Assembly: GCF_037963865.1 (NCBI RefSeq)
Contig: NZ_CP150170.1
Span: 6,014,001-6,078,000, forward strand
Reading direction: 5' to 3'
Length of the DNA: 64,000 nt
Source of the DNA: Paenibacillus sp. FSL R10-2734
GTDB lineage: Bacteria > Bacillota > Bacilli > Paenibacillales > Paenibacillaceae
Below, piece after piece: positions 1-7,284 of this stretch; within the stretch, counting starts at the first letter, position 1; the number at the start of each line of letters is the position of its first letter. Position numbers and translations under genes: made by a program. The notes under the pieces were generated by a model. That model had not been told where the DNA came from. It made no database searches and saw nothing but the letters and a program-made list of their open reading frames with translations.

Positions 1-90
1 TAATAGTAGTATGAAGCTCGGTTAAGAAAAAACGTAGCGGGTAATAAGGTATATACAACCTTTTTACATATCTCAAGGGGGAGATTTCTA

Positions 91-618
91 ATGTTTAAGA
101 AAAAGTCAGCGTATGTGTTACCGGTTGTTGTTCTATTGTTTCTTTCCCTCATTACTACTGCTAGTACCGTTGGAACACGAGTAGATGCGCAGGATAGTGG
201 CAAGACTCAGCAACAGACGGTATATATTCATACTATTCAATCCGAGCATGGCAAGCTTTCCATTACAGCCGATGAAATAAACTGGTATCAGGGTGCTGAT
301 GCCGATCGAGTTTTTGCTGAAAGAGACCCAGAAGGTGCAGCAGAAATTGGCGGAGCTCCTGACAGCTATTATATTGTGAATGACGTTGATACACTGACAA
401 CCTATCCGATCGCGGATAACGCAACAGTCACCATGCAGATTTATGATCACACTGGCAACATTGAGGATCTGGACATTCATTGGAACGAAGCCATTACCTT
501 ACAGCAATTTATCGATCAATTTAATAAAACGGATATCTTCGATCTAAGCCAGTTCCCTTATCACATTACCGTTCAGGACGGCGTAATCACTTCCATCGTG
601 CAACAATATATACCTTAA
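91..618 (+). CDS. Small secreted hypothetical protein
   Basis: The 175-residue protein starts with Lys-rich residues and a hydrophobic stretch at about residues 8-27 followed by an Ala-rich turn near residues 30-34, which looks like a Sec signal peptide. No lipobox Cys follows. The mature part is acidic and Thr/Asp-rich, with no motif I recognise, and is most likely extracellular. A strong ribosome binding site (AAGGGGGAG) sits eight bases before the ATG. It was once convergent with the GH43 gene across a shared terminator; an insertion sequence now separates them. Function unknown; the gene itself is well supported by start signals and composition. Confidence 0.75.
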   Translation: MFKKKSAYVLPVVVLLFLSLITTASTVGTRVDAQDSGKTQQQTVYIHTIQSEHGKLSITADEINWYQGADADRVFAERDPEGAAEIGGAPDSYYIVNDVDTLTTYPIADNATVTMQIYDHTGNIEDLDIHWNEAITLQQFIDQFNKTDIFDLSQFPYHITVQDGVITSIVQQYIP

Positions 619-655
619 GCAGCAACTTATAAAAAAGAGGGTTTACCTAGCGGCC

Positions 656-680
656 TGATATGCTCCCCATATAGTAGACA
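656..680 (+). repeat. IS left terminal inverted repeat
   Basis: It begins TGATATGCTCCCC and ends AGTAGACA, matching the reverse complement of the right end at 19 of 25 positions. Part of it (661-671) is also the left arm of a hairpin over the orfA ribosome binding site. Confidence 0.85.
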
Positions 681-717
681 GGCGAAATAATAAAAACCTG
701 TTGCTGTATGGGGAGCA
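661..717 (+). promoter_or_regulatory. IS left-end hairpin over orfA ribosome binding site
   Basis: TGCTCCCCATA at 661-671 is a perfect 11-bp inverted complement of TATGGGGAGCA at 707-717, with an inner ACAGG/CCTGT pair extending the stem. The right arm contains the GGGGAG ribosome binding site of orfA (ATG at 723). A transcript entering from outside the element would include the left arm and hide the site; one starting inside would not. This is the known logic by which several insertion sequences avoid read-through activation. That it works here is inference. Confidence 0.6.
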
Positions 718-722
718 TTTTT

Positions 723-1403
723 ATGGAACAAAAAAAGTTTACGGCACTTGAAAAATTAACGATTCTCCAAGAAATTGAATGCGGCCAAATTAGTTTAAAA
801 GCTGCGGCTCGAAAATACGACTTATCCAAAACATCTGTAGTGAAGTGGCGAAGACGTTATCAATTGTACGGTTACGAAGGCCTGGAGGTGCGATCCCACA
901 ATCAAAAGTATTCGCCAGAGCTCAAACTCCAAGCAGTTAGGGATTATCTCGAGGAGAAATTGTCGCAAAGCCAAATCATCTACAAGTATAAGATTGCAAG
1001 CACAACCCAACTTGCCAATTGGATTAAGAAGTATAATGGTCATAGCAACAGCTTAACTGCTAATTTAGGAGGAACTAGAGCTATGACCAAAGGACGCGCA
1101 ACCACTTGGCAGGAGCGGATGGATATCGTGCTGTACTGTCTTTCAAATGGACAAGACTATACGAAGACAGCAACCCATTTTCACGTTTCTTACCAACAAG
1201 TATATAGCTGGGTAAAGAAGTACGAAGCAGGTGGTGAAGAGGCGTTACGAGACGGCAGAGGACGCACCAAAGCGCCTGAAGAACTTACCGAAGCAGATCG
1301 CCACAAACTCGCGATGCAAAAGCTGGAATACGAGAATGCACGCCTGCGTGCGGAGAATGCTTTTCTAAAAAAGTTAGAGGAACTCGAAAGGAGGAGACGT
1401 TAA
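723..1403 (+). CDS. IS3-family transposase OrfA
   Basis: OrfA is 226 residues from the ATG at 723, chosen because GGGGAG sits at 7-bp spacing; an upstream ATG at 708 overlaps that site. It has two helix-turn-helix segments (about residues 10-50 and 125-170), as in IS150-type OrfA proteins, and a C-terminal Leu/Glu-rich coiled coil typical of the oligomerisation region. It binds the terminal inverted repeats and regulates transposition. The 3' end holds the slippery site through which ribosomes enter the orfB frame to make the OrfAB transposase. Confidence 0.92.
   Translation: MEQKKFTALEKLTILQEIECGQISLKAAARKYDLSKTSVVKWRRRYQLYGYEGLEVRSHNQKYSPELKLQAVRDYLEEKLSQSQIIYKYKIASTTQLANWIKKYNGHSNSLTANLGGTRAMTKGRATTWQERMDIVLYCLSNGQDYTKTATHFHVSYQQVYSWVKKYEAGGEEALRDGRGRTKAPEELTEADRHKLAMQKLEYENARLRAENAFLKKLEELERRRR
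1367..1373 (+). other. Programmed -1 frameshift heptamer (A AAA AAG)
   Basis: AAAAAAG lies in frame as CTA AAA AAG near the end of orfA. A -1 shift here enters a frame that stays open from 1373 to 2281, the full integrase region. IS3 elements commonly use this signal to make OrfAB. Confidence 0.8.
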
Positions 1404-1477
1404 GTCACGTTCGTCAGGAGGACATCTACCTGGCGATTCAGGCTGTTCAGCAAGAGGAGTCTTGCTCCATTCAGCTT

Positions 1478-2281
1478 TTGTGTGATATCGCTGGGATTTC
1501 GCGGTCAAGCTACTACAAATGGTTGAATCGTGAACCCAGTTCCCGAGAAACCGACAACAAGAAACTGACAGAGGCTATGCTCCTCTTGTATGAGAAGGTG
1601 GAACGGACCTTTGGGTATCGTCAATTGACCCTACATTTGCGCAGACAAATGGACAAATCTATTAATGCTAAGCGAGTGTACCGCCTTATGAGACTCCAGG
1701 GCATCCAGTCTGTCATCCGCAGAAAGAGAAAGAAGTACATAGGCTCTACGCCTCAGCAGGTCGCAGAGAATGTGCTGAACCGTAACTTTGAGGCGGAAGC
1801 TCCAAACCAAAAATGGGTAACGGATGTAACAGAATTCAAATATGGCAACGGCAAGAAGGCGTATTTAAGTGCAATAAAAGATCTGTATGACAAGTCCATT
1901 GTTGCTTACGTTCTGGGCCATTCCAATAATAATTCGCTAGTTTTTAACACGCTGGAATTAGCTTTGCAGGCAGCGCCGGAGAGCCGATCCTTACTCCATA
2001 GTGACCGTGGTTTCCAGTATACCTCTCTGAATTTTAAGAAGATGCTGGACGATGCACAACTGAAGCAAAGCATGTCCCGAGTGGGCTGTTGCATTGACAA
2101 TGGGCCGATGGAATCCTTCTGGGGAACATTGAAATGTGAAAAGTTCTACTTACATACCTACCAGACCTTTGAAGAACTTCAAACAGATATTGATAGCTAC
2201 ATTCACTTTTACAATAACGAACGGTTACAGGCAAAACTAAACGGCCTCAGTCCCATTGAATTTAGGACTAAGGCCGCTTAA
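1478..2281 (+). CDS. IS3-family transposase OrfB (DDE integrase)
   Basis: This 267-residue segment holds an HTH_21-like N-terminal part and an rve integrase core. The DDE triad is visible as Asp in WVTDVTEF, Asp in LLHSDRG and Glu in GPMESFWGTLK. The listed start is a TTG without a convincing ribosome binding site. The same frame is open back to the slippery site at 1367, so the main product is probably the OrfAB fusion of roughly 520 residues made by -1 frameshifting. No internal stop or deletion is seen. Confidence 0.92.
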   Translation: MCDIAGISRSSYYKWLNREPSSRETDNKKLTEAMLLLYEKVERTFGYRQLTLHLRRQMDKSINAKRVYRLMRLQGIQSVIRRKRKKYIGSTPQQVAENVLNRNFEAEAPNQKWVTDVTEFKYGNGKKAYLSAIKDLYDKSIVAYVLGHSNNNSLVFNTLELALQAAPESRSLLHSDRGFQYTSLNFKKMLDDAQLKQSMSRVGCCIDNGPMESFWGTLKCEKFYLHTYQTFEELQTDIDSYIHFYNNERLQAKLNGLSPIEFRTKAA

Positions 2282-2301
2282 ACTACTTTTATTTATTGTA
2301 T

Positions 2302-2326
2302 TGTCTACTTGACGGGGTGCAGTTCA
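2302..2326 (-). repeat. IS right terminal inverted repeat
   Basis: Read on the minus strand it begins TGAACTGCACCCC and ends AGTAGACA, pairing with the left end. The GCC target duplication follows directly at 2327-2329. Confidence 0.85.
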
Positions 2327-2371
2327 GCCATTTGCGTAGCTAATAGGTAACCCTCTTTTTTTCATAACAAA

Positions 2372-3337
2372 TTATTTCTTTGCGGCATCCTTAACAGGAA
2401 CTCCAAAATTCGGCGTGCCATCTTCATTCCAATGAAAGACTTGTGCACGAGTATGTCGGTTTGGATCATATAGAGGATCACCAGTAATTTCTTTATAATT
2501 GCGGCAATGGTAGATGAGCACATCTTCCCCATTTTCATTAATCGTAAAGCTATTATGACCTGGACCGAATTGCCCATTCGCTTCATTCGTTTGGAACACA
2601 GGATTTGGTAGTTTAGTCCATGAAGCTGCATCAAGTAGATCGCTGTCTTCATCCGCTACTAATAATCCCATGCAGTAGTTGAAGTCGGTAGCACTAGCCG
2701 AGAAGCTGATAAAGATACGACCATTACGTTTCAATACAGCTGCACCTTCGTTTACTTTGTACCCAATCATTTCCCATTCATATTCAGGAGTAGCCAGCAT
2801 AATCTGAGGACCTGTTAGTGTCCACGGATTGCTCATTTCAGAAATATACAGATTAGAATTACCCTGAATATCCGGGTCCTTCTGAGCCCATACATAATAC
2901 AATTTCCCTTTATGCTGAAACGTGGTCGCGTCTAAAGCGAATGATTCCCAGGCGGTTTTCACTTGGCCTTTTTCTACCCAGGTTCCTTCTAAAGGATTGG
3001 CAGATGCATTCTCAAGCGCAAACATACGGTGGTCGAACAAACCGTCCGTCGTCTCCGTAGTGCGAGCTGCTGCAAAATAAATGTACCATTTTCCTTCAAT
3101 GTAATGAATCTCAGGTGCCCAAATATTAGCACTGAGTGGACCCGTCTCATATTTGCGCCATGCTACAACAGGTTCTGCAGTAGCCAATCCCTCGATGGTT
3201 GTCGATCTCCGTACTTCGATCCGATCATATTCTGGAACAGAAGCTGTGAAATAGTAATTGCCATCTGTATGTTTATATACCCACGGATCAGCACGTTGTT
3301 CTACCAATGGATTGTTGTACTCTCTACTCGTATCCAT
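2372..3337 (-). CDS. GH43 family glycosidase (arabinofuranosidase/xylosidase-like)
   Basis: This 321-residue protein has the five-bladed beta-propeller pattern of glycoside hydrolase family 43. The three catalytic acids are visible: Asp17 in RADPW (general base), Asp136 in FALDATTF (pKa modulator) and Glu197 in VNEGAAVL (general acid). There is no signal peptide, so it should act in the cytoplasm on imported arabino- or xylo-oligosaccharides. The ATG has a good site (GAGGAGAGAG). It is divergent from an ArsR-type regulator, its probable controller. Arabinose versus xylose specificity cannot be read from the sequence. Confidence 0.88.
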   Translation of the reverse strand: MDTSREYNNPLVEQRADPWVYKHTDGNYYFTASVPEYDRIEVRRSTTIEGLATAEPVVAWRKYETGPLSANIWAPEIHYIEGKWYIYFAAARTTETTDGLFDHRMFALENASANPLEGTWVEKGQVKTAWESFALDATTFQHKGKLYYVWAQKDPDIQGNSNLYISEMSNPWTLTGPQIMLATPEYEWEMIGYKVNEGAAVLKRNGRIFISFSASATDFNYCMGLLVADEDSDLLDAASWTKLPNPVFQTNEANGQFGPGHNSFTINENGEDVLIYHCRNYKEITGDPLYDPNRHTRAQVFHWNEDGTPNFGVPVKDAAKK

Positions 3338-3700
3338 AATCTCTCTCCTCTATATATGCATATTCCCATCCAGAATCCTTTTAAAATAAATATGTATTCA
3401 TTTTCAGTTTAAAAATAGCACAGACAAAAACACTTGTAAACATATTATACTAAACCTATTTATGTTTTTATAAAATTAACGAATAAAGTAACGAAATCCC
3501 GAAAAAAAATCCCCTAATTTTCAGATTATTTCTGAAATACCTTTAAGTTTAACTAAATCAAATGTTGATATAGTAAAAAAACGCTCTTATTTTTGCAATT
3601 CTACAAAATAAGGAAGTATGCTTTATTTATATGCTATATTAGTTTATAATTTCATAAAACAGTATTCATTTATGACCATTTGGAAGAAGGTATTGATAAA
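3338..3700. promoter_or_regulatory. AT-rich divergent control region
   Basis: This is the 363-bp space between the GH43 gene (minus) and the ArsR-type regulator (plus). It is strongly AT-rich and must hold both promoters. A short inverted repeat TTTCAG..CTGAAA near 3520-3537 could be an operator. No gene-like ORF is seen. The exact promoters are not assigned. Confidence 0.45.
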
Positions 3701-4657
3701 ATGATCTATATTAAAGATTTAATGAGTGGCCTTGAAATTTTTAAAGCTCTTAGCTCTGAAATCAGAATCCTCATACTCGAACTTTTAGCTACCAATCAAG
3801 CGCTGAACCTGAATGAAATAGCCAAGAAGCTGAACCTCAGCAACGGCGCAATCACGATGCATATTAAAAAGTTGGAAGAAAGCGGTCTCATCGAAATAAA
3901 TACATCCGTGGGCAAACACGGTATTCAGAAGGTCTGCTATTTAAATAAGGACAAGCTTATTGTTGATCTTCGCAGCAAGGATGTTGATAATCTTTACGAA
4001 GTAGAAATTCAAGTAGGACATTACAGCAACTATCAAGCTGTTCCGACCTGTGGACTTGCTACCAAAGACAGCATTATTGGTGATTTCGACGAGCCCCGTT
4101 ATTTCGCAGATCCCCAGCGAATCGAATCCGAGATCATTTGGATGTCAGAAGGGTTTCTCGAATACAGAATTCCAAACTATCTTAAAGCAAATCAAACATT
4201 CCGCGAAATTCAATTCTCGATGGAAATCGGCTCTGAAGCTCCTGGATCTAATGATAACTATCCCTCCGACCTATATTTCTACTTGAATGGAATTGAAATC
4301 GGCTTCTGGACTAGTCCTGGTGATTTCGGAGACACACGGGGAACGTTTAATCCAGACTGGTGGCCACCACATTTAAATCAGTACGGCATGCTCAAACTGA
4401 TCCGTATTAATAATGAAGGTAGCTTTATTGATGGCTGCCGAATTTCTGACGTAACGCTGGATGACATCCAGTTAGATTACAAGAGCGAGCTCACTTTCCG
4501 TATCGCTGTAACGGACAAACCCGTAAACAAACGTGGGCTTACCATTTATGGCAAACATTTCGGAAATTATAGCCAAGACCTACTCGCACGTGTATTATAT
4601 GATGTACATGAAGTAGAAATTGGTGTTTCTCGTACTGCTGTTACCCTATCAGAGTAA
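3701..4657 (+). CDS. ArsR-type regulator with a C-terminal sensor-like beta domain
   Basis: The ATG at 3701 is preferred over an upstream TTG at 3680 because GGAAGAAGG lies about 10 bases before it, giving 318 residues. Residues about 5-85 form a winged helix of the ArsR type (SSEIRILILELL, then a recognition helix NGAITMHIKKLEESGL). The remaining 230 residues are unusual for ArsR: rich in aromatics and Gly/Asn (YLNGIEIGFWTSPGDFGD, PDWWPPH), they resemble a jelly-roll carbohydrate-binding fold. Given the divergent GH43 gene, I infer a sugar-responsive regulator of arabino/xylo-oligosaccharide use. No cysteine metal site is evident. Confidence 0.75.
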   Translation: MIYIKDLMSGLEIFKALSSEIRILILELLATNQALNLNEIAKKLNLSNGAITMHIKKLEESGLIEINTSVGKHGIQKVCYLNKDKLIVDLRSKDVDNLYEVEIQVGHYSNYQAVPTCGLATKDSIIGDFDEPRYFADPQRIESEIIWMSEGFLEYRIPNYLKANQTFREIQFSMEIGSEAPGSNDNYPSDLYFYLNGIEIGFWTSPGDFGDTRGTFNPDWWPPHLNQYGMLKLIRINNEGSFIDGCRISDVTLDDIQLDYKSELTFRIAVTDKPVNKRGLTIYGKHFGNYSQDLLARVLYDVHEVEIGVSRTAVTLSE

Positions 4658-4673
4658 AGCAATTCCTAAACAA

Positions 4674-4718
4674 GAAGACCTTAGAACCAGCACTAACTGG
4701 TCTAAGGTCTTCTTTAGC
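4674..4718 (+). terminator. Terminator of the ArsR-type regulator gene
   Basis: GAAGACCTTAGAACCAG pairs with CTGGTCTAAGGTCTTC across a short loop, followed by a T-rich stretch. It begins 17 bp after the stop codon. Confidence 0.8.
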
Positions 4719-4788
4719 TTTGTATATTTTTTTGAGATTGACCCATAATAACCTTTGTCTCCCAAACCACCGAGAAGGAGTGTTTCGA

Positions 4789-4947
4789 ATGCGCGAAGGT
4801 CTAATTCCCGCTGTACTTGGAACCGTCGTAACCGCTTCTAGCGCCGCTTTTCTTGGAAGCAAGTATAAGATGGCAGCAACAGGCGTACTTGGATTTGGTC
4901 TGGCTCATGTCGTATTGGGTGCCATTGATCTGTTTGAGCATCGGTAA
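4789..4947 (+). CDS. Small hydrophobic membrane protein
   Basis: This is a 52-residue protein starting at the ATG at 4789, which has an AGAAGGAG site six or so bases upstream; the longer reading frame back to 4720 has no ribosome binding site. The product is almost entirely hydrophobic (Ala/Gly/Val/Leu), with one or two membrane segments and a charged DLFEHR tail. It stands alone between two terminators, so it is a monocistronic gene. Function unknown. Confidence 0.7.
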   Translation: MREGLIPAVLGTVVTASSAAFLGSKYKMAATGVLGFGLAHVVLGAIDLFEHR

Positions 4948-4959
4948 GGATTGGAAGAT

Positions 4960-4991
4960 GCCGGGTGGCATAAACACTGCCCGGTTTTTTT
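4960..4991 (+). terminator. Terminator of the small membrane protein gene
   Basis: GCCGGGTGGCA pairs with TGCCCGG, followed by seven T residues, 12 bp after the stop codon. Confidence 0.8.
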
Positions 4992-5065
4992 GATGTTCAC
5001 ATATTGGCGCAATCACAGCTACTTCTTCATACATGAATTATGAATCCATCATCCATTGGAGCTTA

Positions 5066-5242
5066 CGGACTCAGAAGACGTTATTTGCATATTTTTAGCC
5101 TTTGGAGCGTGTTTTCGGACACCAGAGACACTATTCCTTGGAAAAAGACTACTCTTAGGCACTTTTCAGGCCAATAGCTACGATGGAGTCCGATAGCAAC
5201 CAAAATATCGGAAAATGCTGCGTTTAAGGTCCGCTGGGTCCG
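5066..5242. repeat. Dyad repeat quartet, word CGGAC..TTATT
   Basis: There is no gene between 4948 and 5437. Four related 20-bp units lie here: two forward (5066-5085 and 5116-5135, consensus CGGACnC..GAC.nTATT) and two inverted (5173-5192 and 5223-5242; the last is weaker). Unit centres are 50, 57 and 50 bp apart and symmetric about 5154. Further on, 5171-5201 and 5289-5322 are imperfect direct copies of each other (CCRATAGC..CCGATAGCAA). The layout matches the quartets at 19990, 41714 and 42143 although the repeated word differs. Function unknown. Confidence 0.55.
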
Positions 5243-5375
5243 TTCTCCGGTTCCGAAGCGCATCTGACAGTGGCAACTATGTCCTTATCCCATAGAACCT
5301 ACGCGCTCCCGATAGCAATACCTACTCGTTTCCAATAGCGGCAGCCACATGCTTCTCTCTACTCTCCAACCAATC

Positions 5376-5429
5376 TCAAAAAAAGAAGGGCTGTCTCATA
5401 AGCTATGAGAATAGCTTATGGGACAGCCC
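5376..5429 (-). terminator. Terminator of the yqeM end of the housekeeping operon
   Basis: On the minus strand GGGCTGTCCCATAAGCTAT pairs with ATAGCTTATGAGACAGCCC (5388-5429) and is followed by a T-rich tract. It lies directly after the yqeM stop codon. Confidence 0.85.
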
Positions 5430-5437
5430 CTCTATAT

Positions 5438-6208
5438 TTATTTTATAGCAATATAAAACAAACGCTCAGCATCATCATCCGCCTCAATCCACTCGAAATC
5501 GGCGTATGTCTTCACATCACTAAAGCCAGCCTTAAGCAGTTCTTCCTTCATCCATTCGGGATCGTAGGCACGCTGAATATGTGTCTCTTCGAAACGGCGA
5601 TATACATCACTCCGTCCCTCTTCACGGGCAAAAATGGACAAATGATGTTCTATCTCTCGACGCGGGACATCCATCTCACAAGTCCAAATATAGGACACTG
5701 ACGGTTCGTCCAGAACAAAGGGCTGCTCTTCTTCATAACGAATCAGCGTGTTTGGATGATGCACATCAAACAGAAAGGTGCCGCCTTGCTTCAGTCCAGC
5801 AAAGGTACTGGCAAAGACAGCTCTGATATCGTCTTCTTCCAGCACATAATTCAGACAGTCACAGAAAGAAATCACAGAATCCACAAGCTCTGGAAGCTCC
5901 CATTCCTTCATGTTTTGTCTAATCCAACGAACACTACCTTCGCGCAAAAAGCGCCGTCCCTGGGGATGCTCCTCCATTTTGCGTTGTGCCACTGAGAGCA
6001 TATCTGAAGATAGATCGATTCCGGTCATATGATACCCTGAACCCGCCAAAGGAATGGTGATACTCCCTGTGCCGCAACCCAGCTCAGCCACAGTTACAGG
6101 CTTACCGTATTTACTCCAGGCGGTTTCGGCAAAGGTTATCCAGTCAGGATATGGCATATCTGCCATGAGCTCATCGTATACATAAGCAAATTTCCCATAG
6201 GAAGACAC
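5438..6208 (-). CDS. yqeM: SAM-dependent methyltransferase YqeM
   Basis: This 256-residue class I methyltransferase has the SAM-binding motif ELGCGTG at about residues 42-48, an acidic residue at the end of strand 2 (GIDLSSDM) and a downstream ISFCDCLNYV region. It starts at a GTG with a moderate GAAAGCGG site. It is the last gene of the conserved yqe cluster, as in Bacillus, where the family member's substrate is not firmly established. A hairpin between it and cvfB (6311-6361) may lower its expression relative to upstream genes. Confidence 0.85.
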   Translation of the reverse strand: MSSYGKFAYVYDELMADMPYPDWITFAETAWSKYGKPVTVAELGCGTGSITIPLAGSGYHMTGIDLSSDMLSVAQRKMEEHPQGRRFLREGSVRWIRQNMKEWELPELVDSVISFCDCLNYVLEEDDIRAVFASTFAGLKQGGTFLFDVHHPNTLIRYEEEQPFVLDEPSVSYIWTCEMDVPRREIEHHLSIFAREEGRSDVYRRFEETHIQRAYDPEWMKEELLKAGFSDVKTYADFEWIEADDDAERLFYIAIK

Positions 6209-6310
6209 TAGTACACCGCTTTCTATTACAGCATTTAATATGAATCTGTTAATGACCTATTAAGCATAAACGCCCACGGCGTCCCCTCAAGGACGGTAAG
6301 CGTTTAAGCG

Positions 6311-6361
6311 AGAAATATAAGGAAAAAGTATAGTGTGAAACTTATACTTTCCTATATTTTA
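6311..6361 (-). terminator. Hairpin between cvfB and yqeM
   Basis: On the minus strand AAATATAGGAAAGTATA pairs with TATACTTTTTCCTTATATTT just after the cvfB stop codon. It is AT-rich with an internal T-run rather than a clean T-tail, so it may be a partial terminator or attenuator inside the operon. Confidence 0.5.
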
Positions 6362-6363
6362 AA

Positions 6364-7284
6364 TTATTCAGTTGTTCCTTCATTTCCCTCGGTTGAACCT
6401 TCCTCTTCCTTAGGAACAAGATACGTCCAATTCTCTTTTTGGGTAATATGGCCTTCCTTCATCAGCTTACCAAGCGCACGCTTAAAGGCTGATTTGCTAA
6501 TCCCAAAACGCTGCTTAATAATATCTGGTGGCGTTGCATCGGAATAAGGCATTCCTCCGCCCGGACGGGCATGTAAGAATTCCAAAATCGACGCAGAATC
6601 AACATCCATACCAACTTCCTTACGAAGCCCCATAGACAGGTTCACACGTCCATCCTCACGGATATGGGAGACACGCGCTTCAAATTGCTCACCTAAACGA
6701 AGTAGTCGACTACGTTCGGATGAATGGACCATACCGATTATACCAAAGCCTAACACCCCTGCATCTACAAGAACAAAAGTCCCCATCTGCAGCGGCTTAT
6801 ACACTCGGGCTGTTACAGTTTGTCCCATCCAGGATTCAGGCGCAGGAAGAGCTAGTGGAGCAAGCTCCTGTTCTCCAGCTAATTTAGCACGAAGACGTCC
6901 CTGTTTGTCATGCTCCATAATCGCATATACATAGTCGCCAATCTGAGGACGTAGCTCTGGAAGCTCTGGAAGCTCACGGATTGGCAGCAGCAGCTGCCGT
7001 CCAAGGCCCATCTCCAAGAAGCAGCCCAACCGCGGGTGAATATCAGCCACTTCCAATAACGCCATTTCGCCCAGCGTTAGAAACGGTTTCTTCATCGTTG
7101 CCGCTAGACGATCCTCGGTATCAAAGAAGATGAATACTTCAACTTTATCGCCAGTCTTAACCTTCTCGGTAAGCTCTGTATAATGCAGCATAACATCCTG
7201 ATCACCGGCATTCAGGAAAAATCCGTACGGGGATACCTCTCTTACTACATTAAGTGTAACTGTAGTTCCTGCAATCAGGCTCAT
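6364..7284 (-). CDS. cvfB: CvfB-like S1-domain RNA-binding protein
   Basis: The ATG at 7284 overlaps the rsfS stop codon by four bases (ATGA) and has GGAGA upstream, so it is preferred over the longer frame; this gives 306 residues. The protein has repeated S1-type OB-fold segments (about residues 1-65, 70-130 and 145-215) and a C-terminal winged helix (about 225-295, with FGISKSAFKRALGKLMKEG), the layout of CvfB/YitL proteins that bind RNA and affect virulence-gene expression in Staphylococcus. Its place inside the yqe cluster suggests a link with ribosome or RNA metabolism. The acidic, Glu-rich tail is variable. Confidence 0.85.
   Translation of the reverse strand: MSLIAGTTVTLNVVREVSPYGFFLNAGDQDVMLHYTELTEKVKTGDKVEVFIFFDTEDRLAATMKKPFLTLGEMALLEVADIHPRLGCFLEMGLGRQLLLPIRELPELPELRPQIGDYVYAIMEHDKQGRLRAKLAGEQELAPLALPAPESWMGQTVTARVYKPLQMGTFVLVDAGVLGFGIIGMVHSSERSRLLRLGEQFEARVSHIREDGRVNLSMGLRKEVGMDVDSASILEFLHARPGGGMPYSDATPPDIIKQRFGISKSAFKRALGKLMKEGHITQKENWTYLVPKEEEGSTEGNEGTTE

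Larger units (their letters stand above)
656..2326 (+). mobile_element. IS3-family (IS150-group) insertion sequence, complete
   Basis: The element is bounded by 25-bp imperfect terminal inverted repeats beginning TGAT/TGAA (19 of 25 positions match) and flanked by a 3-bp direct repeat GCC (653-655 and 2327-2329). It holds orfA (two helix-turn-helix segments) and orfB (DDE integrase) in overlapping frames joined by an A6G slippery heptamer, the normal IS3 arrangement. Both frames are intact and the target duplication is perfect, so the insertion may be recent and the copy potentially active. Confidence 0.93.
631..2362. terminator. Bidirectional terminator split by an insertion sequence
   Basis: Left arm 631-651 (A-run, then GAGGGTTTACCTAGC) and right arm 2338-2362 (GCTAATAGGTAACCCTC, then T-run) are complementary. 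If the IS at 656-2326 and one copy of its 3-bp target duplication are removed, they form one hairpin with A- and T-tracts on both sides. It lies between the stop codon of the secreted protein (618) and that of the GH43 gene (2372), where a shared terminator is expected. The IS sits in the loop, so the stem is now interrupted by about 1.7 kb. Confidence 0.75.

Noticed and set aside
1..90. Gene end or promoter at the left edge
   Set aside because: The first 90 bases show no supportable frame beyond the ribosome binding site of the secreted protein.
4720..4788. N-terminal extension of the small membrane protein
   Set aside because: The upstream start has no ribosome binding site, while the ATG at 4789 has a strong one and opens directly into the membrane protein.
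5438..5826. Plus-strand ORFs over the yqeM region
   Set aside because: They are shadows of the methyltransferase gene, which has clear motifs on the minus strand.
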